A DNA stretch of 6,022 nt, taken from the NCBI GenBank assembly GCA_021805585.1, contig JAJZEY010000020.1:1-6022 (forward strand). The letters are read 5' to 3'. The notes under the pieces were generated by a model, which worked only from the letters and a program-made list of their open reading frames with translations, ran no database searches and was not told the origin of the DNA. This DNA is from Planctomycetota bacterium (GTDB lineage Bacteria; Planctomycetota; Phycisphaerae; WQYP01). Each line of letters starts with the position of its first letter. The first letter of the stretch is position 1. Below are positions 1 through 6,022 of the stretch, piece by piece. A program made the translations under genes and the position numbers.

Positions 1-3000
1 CTTATGGAATCGGGCAAGCTCCGCAGGCCAGTTTTTTAGAATTCTTTCCGCCACGGCGCTGGTCGTCGCGGCACGGTGTTCTTCTATCATGGTATTCAGT
101 TCCGCTATATCCGTTTCATCGGTTAATTTTTCCAGTTCCACCATCGCCAGATTACAACGCGACAGGAACTGCTCGTCCGGATCGTACACATAGGCTACGC
201 CGCCCGACATACCGGCTGCAAAATTTCGGCCCGTCGTGCCAAGAATCACGACCCGGCCACCGGTCATGTATTCACAGCCATGGTCGCCCACGCCTTCAAC
301 CACAGCCGAAGCGCCGGAGTTCCGCACACAGAACCGTTCGCCCGCCATTCCGCGGAAAAAGGCTTTGCCGCTGGTGGCACCGTACAGTGCCACATTCCCG
401 ATCAAAATATTTTCGCACGGCACAAATGTACTGGCCCGATCCGGATAAACCGCTATCATGCCGCCGGAAAGGCCCTTGCCCACGTAATCGTTGGCATCGC
501 CTTCCAGTTCAATATATACACCGCGTGCAAGCCACGCACCAAGGCTTTGTCCGGCTGAACCGCGGAGCTTTATCTGAACGGTTTTTTCCGGAAGGCCCAG
601 GTCACCATAGCGCTTTGCGATTTCATGACTAAGCGTGGTACCCACCGTGCGGTTGGTGTTCTTGATCGGATATTCAAGTTTCACGGGAGTCGCATTTTCA
701 ATGGCGGCCTTAGCCTGTTTGATAATCTGGTTATCCAACGCCAGTTCCAGACCGTGGTCCTGCTTTCTGGTGGCATAAACTTCCACGTTTTCATGAAGCC
801 TGACCGCCGGGGAAAGTATCGGAGCCAGTTCCAGGCCCTGCGCTTTCCAATGTTCAATGGCGGCATCCACTTCCAGCCGGTCCACCCGACCGATCATTTC
901 ATTGAACGTGCGGAAGCCCATAAAGGCCATCAGTTCGCGGACTTCCTCCGCCAGTAGAAACATGAAATTCACCACATATTCGGGCTTGCCGGCGAATTTC
1001 GCGCGCAGCACCGGGTCCTGCGTGGCAATGCCCACAGGGCAGGTGTTCAAATGGCAGACCCGCATCATGATGCAGCCAATGGTTACCAGCGGAACGGTCG
1101 CAAAGCCGAATTCCTCGGCCCCCAGCAAAGCCCCTATAATCACATCGCGACCGGTCTTTAACTGACCATCCACCTGCACCACAATGCGGCTGCGCAGGTC
1201 GTTAAGCACCAGCGTCTGATGTGCTTCGGCCAGCCCCAGCTCCCAGGGCGTACCGGCATGTTTAATGCTGGTCAGCGGTGAGGCACCCGTCCCGCCATCA
1301 TGACCGGCAATCACCACATGGTCCGCGTGCGCCTTGGAAACACCTGCCGCCACCGTACCGACACCCATTTCCGCGACCAGCTTCACGCTGATCCGGGCCG
1401 ATGGATTGGCATTTTTCAGATCATGTATCAGCTGCGCCAGATCTTCAATGGAATAAATATCATGATGCGGAGGCGGGCTGATTAACTGGACGCCCGGCGT
1501 GGCGTGCCGCAACTGCCCTATGTAGCGATCCACCTTATGCCCCGGCAACTGACCGCCTTCACCCGGCTTGGCACCCTGGGCCATTTTAATTTGCAGTTCA
1601 TCGGCATTGGCCATGTAGTTAATGGTCACACCAAACCGACCGCTGGCAACCTGCTTAATCGCAGAGCGACGGGAATCGCCATTGGCATCCGGCTTGAACC
1701 GCCGGGCATCTTCGCCACCTTCGCCGGTATTGGACTTTCCGCCAATACGGTTCATGGCAATGGCCAGCGTTTCATGGGCTTCGGTGGAAATGGAACCCAG
1801 GCTCATGGCACCTGTCGCAAAGCGCTTCACAATCTCCGCCGCTGATTCAACTTCCGCCAGCATGACCGGTTTATCCGCCGGTTTTAACTTGAACAAGCCG
1901 CGCAACGTGCACAAATGCCCGGCCTGTTCATTGATAAGCCGGGCATAACGCGCGTAGGCCTCGCGCGAATTGGTTCGCGCCGCGTCCTGCAGATGGGCGA
2001 TGGTTTCCGGATTCAGCAGGTGCTGTTCGCCGTTTTTCCGCCACGAATACTGACCGCCTTCCGGCAGCATCGGCAGGTGCACATCGCTTGGATTTACCGG
2101 ATAACCAATGGCGTGGCGGCGCAGCGCTTCGGCCGTCAGCACATCAAAACCGACCCCATCAATTTTGGAAACAGTTCCGGCAAAGCAGCGGTCAATAACG
2201 GTCTGGGATAGTCCCACGGCTTCGAATATCTGGGCACCCTTGTAACTTTGCAGGGTGGAAATGCCCATTTTGCTCATGACTTTCAGAATACCCTTGCCCG
2301 CGGCCTTGATATAATTTTTAACCAGCTTTTCATCATCAAGTGCGGAATCAACCGTTTTTTCCTGCCGCAAATTCCAAAGTACTTCAAATGCCAGATAGGG
2401 GTTAATTGCGTCGGCACCATAGCCGATCAACATACAATGATGATGCACTTCGCGGGCTTCGCCTGTTTCCAGCACCAGCCCTATGCGGGTCCGCGTGCCC
2501 TGCCGCACCAGATGATGGTGCACGCTGCCGCAGGCCAGCAGTGTGGGAATGGCGATGTGGTTTTCATCCGCAGCCCGATCACTCAAGATGACCAGTTCAC
2601 AGCCCTCTTCAATGGCTGTGGAAGTGCGCCGGCAAATATCGTCCAGCGCCGCAAGCATCGCCTGTTCACCGCCAGACCGTGCAAACACAGTGCTGATCAC
2701 GCGGCTGGTCCAGCCGCGCACCGGTGATTTTTCCAGTCCCTTCAGGCGGCTAAGCTGCGCGTTGGTCAGAATCGGCTGGGAAATAAGCAATCGGTGGCAA
2801 TGTTCAGGCGTGGTCGCCAACAGATTCTGTTCCGGGCCAATGTAGCTTTCCAGACTCATGACAATGGATTCCTTGTCGGAATCCAGTGGTGGATTGGTAA
2901 CCTGGGCAAACGCCTGTTTGAAATAATCGTAAATCAGCCGCGGCTGATCGCTCAGGCAGGCCAGCGCCGCGTCGTTACCCATGGACCCCAGCGCCTCAAG

Positions 3001-4497
3001 ACCGTTGGTACCCATCGGAAGCAGCAATTTATACACATCTTCCGTCGTGTAGCCCAGGCATTGGGTTCGCCGTAAAAGCGTCTGGGAATCCAGTCCGGGA
3101 ATATCCGTCGCCGCGGGCAGATCGTCCAGCGTCAGACGCTGTTCCTGCAACCATTGCCCATAAGGCTGTGCCGAGGCGAGTTGTGCTTTTAATTCAGAAT
3201 CGTCAATGATCCGGCCCTGCTGGAAATCAACCAGAAACATCCGGCCCGGCTGCAGGCGACCCTTTCGCGCCACATTCGCCGGATCCACGTCCAGAACGCC
3301 CACCTCACTGGCCATGATGACCAGGTCGTCCTTGGTTACATAATATCGGCTCGGACGTAGACCGTTACGATCCAGAACCGCGCCAATATAATGACCATCG
3401 GTAAATGCCACAGAAGCCGGGCCATCCCATGGTTCCATCAGGCAGGAATGATATTCGTAAAATGCGCGTCGCCGCGGATCCATTGATTCATGGTTCTGCC
3501 ACGCCTCCGGAATCATCATCATCACCGATTGCGGCAGCGAACGGCCCGTATGCAGCAGCATTTCCAGACAGTTGTCAAATTCGCCGGAATCAGACGTGCC
3601 CGATTCCACCACCGGCTTTATTAATTCCACATCTTTGCCAAAAAGATGCGAGGCGAACATGCCTTCGCGTGCGTGCATCCAGTTGCTGTTGCCGCGCCGC
3701 GTGTTAATTTCACCATTGTGGGCCATGAAGCGCATCGGCTGCGCACGATCCCATGAGGGGAACGTGTTGGTGCTGAACCGTGAATGAACCAACGCCAGAT
3801 GGCTGATATAATCCGGATCGTTAATGTCCGCGGCGAAATATTGCCGCACCTGCATTGACGTTAGCTGTCCCTTGTAAATAAGCACTTTTGTACTTAAGGA
3901 ACAGACATAAAAATAGTCGGATTGGTCAAGTTCCGCACCGCGGATGGTTTGTGTTACGCCTTTGCGCACAATGTATAATTGGCGTTCCAGATTTTCGGCG
4001 TCCATCCCGACCGGACCGCGCACAAAAATCATCCGCATGCGTGGCTCGGTTCGCTTTGCCGACGGGCCGATCATGGAATTATCCGTCGGTACATCCCGCC
4101 AGCCAATAAGCGAAAGCCCCCGCGCGGCTATCTGTTCAGCGAAAAGTTTTTCGCACCAGGCTCGCTGCTCGTTGTCCGATGGAAAAAAAACAATTCCCGC
4201 CCCATATTCACCGGACGCCGGCAACGTAAGACCCGCATCGCGCTTTGCCGCCTTGGCTAAAAATTCATGAGGCAATCCTGTCAGGATGCCCGCACCGTCA
4301 CCGGTGTTGTCCTCGCAGCCGCACGCGCCGCGATGTTCCATGTGTTCAAGCATCGTCAGCGCATTAATGACTATATCGTGGGACTTCCGACCTTTAATGT
4401 GGGCAATAAAGCCCACACCGCAGCTGTCATGTTCCATGGCCGGATCATAAAGACCGATTTTGGTCGGCCTGAAACCCAGACGATTCACTATTTTCAA
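1..4497 (-). CDS. gltB: Glutamate synthase (NAD(P)H-type) large/alpha subunit GltB, 3' end cut by the window edge
   Basis: This is the large subunit of glutamate synthase. It hydrolyses glutamine, channels the ammonia and reductively aminates 2-oxoglutarate to make glutamate in the cytoplasm. All 1499 codons were translated without a stop or frameshift. Residues 1-25 look like a short propeptide before Cys26 (EHDSCGVGF), the N-terminal nucleophile of the class II amidotransferase domain; HNGEINTRRGNSNWM begins at residue 260. The central domain includes DYFKQAFAQVTNPP (about 524-537). The FMN barrel carries KMAQGAKPGEGGQLPG (971-986), SPPPHHDIYSIEDL (1007-1020) and AGHDGGTGASPL (1064-1075). 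Cys1142, Cys1148 and Cys1153 in GCIMMRVCHLNTCP are the 3Fe-4S ligands. The beta-helix domain fills about 1260 to the end. The segment between GGEDARRF and AIKQVASGRFG (928-955) lacks the long loop of ferredoxin-dependent enzymes, so a GltD partner is expected outside the window. The family's usual length of about 1500 residues suggests only a few to a few tens of residues are missing. Confidence 0.97.
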   Translation of the reverse strand, partial: MKIVNRLGFRPTKIGLYDPAMEHDSCGVGFIAHIKGRKSHDIVINALTMLEHMEHRGACGCEDNTGDGAGILTGLPHEFLAKAAKRDAGLTLPASGEYGAGIVFFPSDNEQRAWCEKLFAEQIAARGLSLIGWRDVPTDNSMIGPSAKRTEPRMRMIFVRGPVGMDAENLERQLYIVRKGVTQTIRGAELDQSDYFYVCSLSTKVLIYKGQLTSMQVRQYFAADINDPDYISHLALVHSRFSTNTFPSWDRAQPMRFMAHNGEINTRRGNSNWMHAREGMFASHLFGKDVELIKPVVESGTSDSGEFDNCLEMLLHTGRSLPQSVMMMIPEAWQNHESMDPRRRAFYEYHSCLMEPWDGPASVAFTDGHYIGAVLDRNGLRPSRYYVTKDDLVIMASEVGVLDVDPANVARKGRLQPGRMFLVDFQQGRIIDDSELKAQLASAQPYGQWLQEQRLTLDDLPAATDIPGLDSQTLLRRTQCLGYTTEDVYKLLLPMGTNGLEALGSMGNDAALACLSDQPRLIYDYFKQAFAQVTNPPLDSDKESIVMSLESYIGPEQNLLATTPEHCHRLLISQPILTNAQLSRLKGLEKSPVRGWTSRVISTVFARSGGEQAMLAALDDICRRTSTAIEEGCELVILSDRAADENHIAIPTLLACGSVHHHLVRQGTRTRIGLVLETGEAREVHHHCMLIGYGADAINPYLAFEVLWNLRQEKTVDSALDDEKLVKNYIKAAGKGILKVMSKMGISTLQSYKGAQIFEAVGLSQTVIDRCFAGTVSKIDGVGFDVLTAEALRRHAIGYPVNPSDVHLPMLPEGGQYSWRKNGEQHLLNPETIAHLQDAARTNSREAYARYARLINEQAGHLCTLRGLFKLKPADKPVMLAEVESAAEIVKRFATGAMSLGSISTEAHETLAIAMNRIGGKSNTGEGGEDARRFKPDANGDSRRSAIKQVASGRFGVTINYMANADELQIKMAQGAKPGEGGQLPGHKVDRYIGQLRHATPGVQLISPPPHHDIYSIEDLAQLIHDLKNANPSARISVKLVAEMGVGTVAAGVSKAHADHVVIAGHDGGTGASPLTSIKHAGTPWELGLAEAHQTLVLNDLRSRIVVQVDGQLKTGRDVIIGALLGAEEFGFATVPLVTIGCIMMRVCHLNTCPVGIATQDPVLRAKFAGKPEYVVNFMFLLAEEVRELMAFMGFRTFNEMIGRVDRLEVDAAIEHWKAQGLELAPILSPAVRLHENVEVYATRKQDHGLELALDNQIIKQAKAAIENATPVKLEYPIKNTNRTVGTTLSHEIAKRYGDLGLPEKTVQIKLRGSAGQSLGAWLARGVYIELEGDANDYVGKGLSGGMIAVYPDRASTFVPCENILIGNVALYGATSGKAFFRGMAGERFCVRNSGASAVVEGVGDHGCEYMTGGRVVILGTTGRNFAAGMSGGVAYVYDPDEQFLSRCNLAMVELEKLTDETDIAELNTMIEEHRAATTSAVAERILKNWPAELARFHK

Positions 4498-4504
4498 AGT
4501 ACCG

Positions 4505-4510
4505 ACCTCC
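4505..4510 (-). promoter_or_regulatory. Shine-Dalgarno site deciding a TTG start for gltB
   Basis: On the minus strand GGAGGT is followed, after 7 bases, by TTG at 4497-4495. An in-frame TGA at 4533-4531 rules out any start further upstream, and no ATG or GTG lies between that stop and the TTG. The next in-frame choices are GTG at 4488-4486, about 16 bases from the motif, and ATG at 4437-4435, only five codons before the catalytic cysteine. The spacing therefore favours TTG, giving a 25-residue propeptide, which is in the usual range for GltB. Confidence 0.8.
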
Positions 4511-4587
4511 AAGTGAGGCGCACCCTCGGCTCAAAACAACTTCTTCCGCCAACGACCTGCAAGCCAATTCACAGTCGCGAGCATTGT

Positions 4588-4617
4588 ATTCTACTACAGA
4601 TGGCCCCCTCCTATCAA
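4588..4617 (-). promoter_or_regulatory. Candidate sigma70-type promoter of gltB
   Basis: Read on the minus strand, TTGATA (4617-4612) matches the -35 consensus at five of six bases. TAGAAT (4593-4588) matches the -10 consensus at five of six. The spacing is 18 bases. Transcription would start near 4581 and give a leader of about 84 bases before the TTG start. No sigma54-type GG/GC promoter was seen despite the nitrogen role of the gene. The assignment is by eye only; two five-of-six boxes can occur by chance. Confidence 0.45.
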
Positions 4618-4625
4618 TTCAACCA

Positions 4626-4635
4626 CAAAATTTTG
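4626..4635. promoter_or_regulatory. Perfect 10-base A/T palindrome upstream of the gltB promoter
   Basis: CAAAATTTTG is a perfect palindrome centred about 50 bases upstream of the predicted gltB transcription start and just beyond the candidate -35 box. This is where an UP element or an activator site would sit. It is AT-rich inside a GC-rich neighbourhood. No known operator family is recognised, and a palindrome this short may be chance. Confidence 0.25.
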
Positions 4636-4646
4636 CGCCCGCACGC

Positions 4647-4683
4647 CCCCCGCCTGCAATAACGGCGGGGGTCTGTTTCTTGT
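4647..4683 (+). terminator. GC-rich hairpin followed by a T-rich run (terminator-like on the plus strand)
   Basis: CCCCCGCC (4647-4654) pairs perfectly with GGCGGGGG (4664-4671) across a 9-base loop, TGCAATAAC. On the plus strand it is followed by TCTGTTTCTTGT, which is T-rich but interrupted. Read on the minus strand it has no adjacent T-run. The hairpin shape fits an intrinsic terminator working on plus-strand transcripts, yet no plus-strand gene lies to its left; gltB there runs the other way. It may stop antisense transcription out of gltB before mnmG, or be a DNA-level structure. Confidence 0.4.
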
Positions 4684-4734
4684 TCATATCGATGCGGAAT
4701 AGCCCTAGACAGCGAAAAGCAGGCGAAAACCGGC

Positions 4735-4740
4735 TATGAT
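4735..4740 (+). promoter_or_regulatory. Weak candidate -10 box for mnmG
   Basis: TATGAT matches the -10 consensus at five of six bases and lies about 84 bases before the mnmG start. No convincing -35 box is found 16-18 bases upstream; the nearest consensus-like hexamer, TAGACA at 4706-4711, is 23 bases away. There is no extended -10 TG motif. If used, transcription would begin near 4747. Confidence 0.2.
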
Positions 4741-4766
4741 AACCCCGATGAATTTAGGCCATCCGC

Positions 4767-4791
4767 ACGCCGGGCAATTGCTGTCCGGCGT
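4767..4791 (+). repeat. Short inverted repeat in the presumed mnmG leader
   Basis: ACGCCGG (4767-4773) pairs with CCGGCGT (4785-4791) across 11 bases, and those bases begin with the palindrome GCAATTGC (4774-4781). It ends 32 bases before the mnmG ATG. If transcribed it would form a modest leader hairpin. No match to a known riboswitch or leader was recognised. Confidence 0.3.
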
Positions 4792-4823
4792 CTCCTGGCC
4801 CGGACCCGGCAAAGCTGCAACCC

Positions 4824-6022
4824 ATGAATTCTATAACCACATCCGCCCCGACACCCGCCATTCCCCCAAACCGGCCGGAACCAGCCGACCTGAATCGGGC
4901 CTTTGACGTTATTGTCGTGGGCGGCGGCCATGCCGGGGTTGAGGCCGCATGGGCGGCTTCCCATATTCTGGCGGGCTTCGGCCGCGTGGCAATGATTACC
5001 ATGGATCGCCACGCCATCGGCAGAATGAGCTGCAATCCCGCCATCGGCGGCCTGGCCAAGGGTCAGATTGTACGCGAAATTGACGCCCTTGGCGGTCTGA
5101 TGGGCCACGCGATTGACGCCACCGGAATTCAATTTCGCATTCTTAATAAATCGAAAGGACCGGCCGTGCAATCGCCCCGGGCACAGGCGGATAAATACCG
5201 TTACGCCCTGGCCGTGCAAAGCCTGCTGGCGACCCATTGTCCGAATTTGACCATTATTGAGGGGATCGTGGATGAACTGCTTGCGGAGCCGACAACCCAT
5301 GCCGACGCCTTTAAGTTGCCGACCATCAACGGCGATGCGCCTCCGACAACCGCCGCCCAATGGACCATCCGCGGCGTAATGCTGGAATCGGGAATTAAGC
5401 TGGTCGGCCATTCCGTTATTCTAACAACCGGAACGTTCCTGCGCGGACTGATGCACACGGGTGAACAGCAAACGGTGGGTGGCCGCGTGGGAGAAAAAAG
5501 TGCCACCGGCCTTTCCGCCAGCCTCGCCAGACTGGGAATCGCACTCGGCCGCCTGAAAACCGGAACGCCCCCCCGCCTGTCCCGCGATTCGATCGATTTT
5601 TCCGCCTTGGTCCCGCAGGCCGGCGATAACCCGCCCGTGCCATTCAGCTATCTTTCCGGCACAGACGCTTCGCCGCTGGCGGCCCAATTCCCCCCCCTGC
5701 CACAGGTGAATTGCTTTATTACCTACACCAATCCCCACGTGCATGACCTTATACGCGGGAACCTGCACCGTGCCCCAATGTACAGCGGACAGATACAGGG
5801 CCGTGGACCGCGCTATTGCCCAAGCATTGAAGACAAAGTGGTCCGCTTTGCCGACAAATCCCAGCATCAGATTTTTCTGGAACCCGAAAGTCTGGACACC
5901 GACGAAATTTACTGCAATGGAATTTCCACCTCCTTGCCCATGGATGTGCAGGAACGCATCGTGCATTCCATCGCCGGACTGGAAAAAGCCCGCATTCTTA
6001 AATGGGGTTATGCGGTGGAATA
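4824..6022 (+). CDS. mnmG: tRNA uridine 5-carboxymethylaminomethyl modification enzyme MnmG (GidA), 5' part, cut by the right edge
   Basis: MnmG works with the GTPase MnmE to install the (carboxymethyl)aminomethyl group on wobble U34 of a set of tRNAs, using FAD, NADH and methylenetetrahydrofolate. The window holds 399 codons of a protein usually about 620-680 residues long. The FAD-binding GGGHAGVEAA is at 33-42; MSCNPAIGG (68-76) has the conserved Cys70; GPAVQSPRAQ is at 112-121; TTGTFLRG at about 201-208; RLKTGTPPR at about 243-251; and GPRYCPSIEDK (328-338) has the second conserved Cys332. The frame is open to the edge. ATG 4824 is the only ATG, GTG or TTG between the in-frame TAG at 4755 and the FAD motif, so it is chosen although no Shine-Dalgarno sequence precedes it. 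Compared with E. coli MnmG from memory, there are about 20 extra proline-, alanine- and threonine-rich residues at the N-terminus and about 24 inserted near 156-180. The C-terminal MnmE-binding part lies outside the window. Confidence 0.96.
   Translation, partial: MNSITTSAPTPAIPPNRPEPADLNRAFDVIVVGGGHAGVEAAWAASHILAGFGRVAMITMDRHAIGRMSCNPAIGGLAKGQIVREIDALGGLMGHAIDATGIQFRILNKSKGPAVQSPRAQADKYRYALAVQSLLATHCPNLTIIEGIVDELLAEPTTHADAFKLPTINGDAPPTTAAQWTIRGVMLESGIKLVGHSVILTTGTFLRGLMHTGEQQTVGGRVGEKSATGLSASLARLGIALGRLKTGTPPRLSRDSIDFSALVPQAGDNPPVPFSYLSGTDASPLAAQFPPLPQVNCFITYTNPHVHDLIRGNLHRAPMYSGQIQGRGPRYCPSIEDKVVRFADKSQHQIFLEPESLDTDEIYCNGISTSLPMDVQERIVHSIAGLEKARILKWGYAVE

Larger units (their letters stand above)
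4498..4823. other. Divergent intergenic region between gltB and mnmG
   Basis: These 326 bases separate two start codons facing apart, so both genes must be expressed from here. From left to right they hold the gltB ribosome site, the candidate gltB promoter, an A/T palindrome, the strong GC hairpin, a weak plus-strand -10 box and the smaller hairpin. No tRNA, known riboswitch or convincing small gene was seen. An isolated AGGAGG on the minus strand (4612-4607) has no start codon at a usable distance. Confidence 0.85.

Noticed and set aside
1..4497. Ferredoxin-dependent glutamate synthase (GltS) as an alternative to GltB
   Set aside because: The segment between GGEDARRF and AIKQVASGRFG is short, as in NAD(P)H-type alpha subunits; the ferredoxin-type loop is missing. 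Finding gltD next to the gene would settle it.
4531..4584. Minus-strand 17-codon ORF in frame with gltB, ending at the TGA before it
   Set aside because: Its ATG falls only about four bases past the candidate -10 box, so it would start upstream of the transcript; the AGGAGG upstream is 22 bases away, too far to serve it.
236..4662. Many plus-strand open frames of 60-160 codons opposite gltB
   Set aside because: They fall on the strand opposite an intact, motif-rich gltB frame (the last runs a little past its start), overlap one another in several frames and show no protein family signal.
4619..4687. Minus-strand 22-codon ORF (ATG at 4687) spanning the GC hairpin, a possible gltB leader peptide
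   Set aside because: It lies upstream of the candidate gltB promoter, has no ribosome site, and its glycine run is simply the hairpin arm read as codons.
4498..4823. A riboswitch or glutamine-sensing RNA in the intergenic region
   Set aside because: Only two simple hairpins are visible, the stronger one outside the predicted gltB transcript; no conserved multi-stem core of a known riboswitch was recognised.
4734..5966. Long open frames on the minus strand opposite mnmG (up to 225 and 181 codons)
   Set aside because: They lie antisense to a clearly conserved mnmG, have no recognisable domains and are low-complexity Gly/Arg-rich; they are shadows of codon bias in GC-rich DNA.

Overview
The window is ordinary chromosomal housekeeping DNA from a bacterium. 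It holds two large genes that point away from each other, both cut by the window edges, with a 326-base intergenic region between them. No RNA gene, mobile element, CRISPR array or integration site was seen. GC content looks moderately high (mid-50s percent by eye). I found no unfamiliar multi-gene system.

Minus strand, 4497 down to 1: gltB, the large (alpha) subunit of glutamate synthase. I translated all 1499 codons in frame and found no stop or frameshift. Only the last C-terminal residues lie outside the window. The glutaminase nucleophile, the FMN-barrel motifs, the three iron-sulfur cysteines and the C-terminal beta-helix are all present. The extra loop of ferredoxin-dependent enzymes is absent, so this should be the NAD(P)H-type subunit, and its partner GltD is expected outside the window. 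Translation probably starts at a TTG codon behind a strong Shine-Dalgarno sequence.

Intergenic 4498-4823: a plausible sigma70-type promoter for gltB (TTGATA, 18 bases, TAGAAT), a 10-base A/T palindrome just upstream of it, a strong GC hairpin followed by a T-rich run on the plus strand, a weak candidate -10 box on the mnmG side, and a smaller hairpin in the presumed mnmG leader.

Plus strand, 4824 to the right edge: the first 399 codons of mnmG (gidA), the FAD-dependent subunit of the enzyme that modifies the wobble uridine of certain tRNAs. It carries a proline-rich N-terminal extension and a short insertion compared with the E. coli protein as I recall it.

The two genes are functionally unrelated (nitrogen assimilation and tRNA modification) and appear simply to be divergent neighbours. 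The organism cannot be named. Motif wording in both proteins, and the lack of a Shine-Dalgarno sequence before mnmG, would fit a Planctomycetota-like or other PVC-group bacterium, but this is a weak inference.
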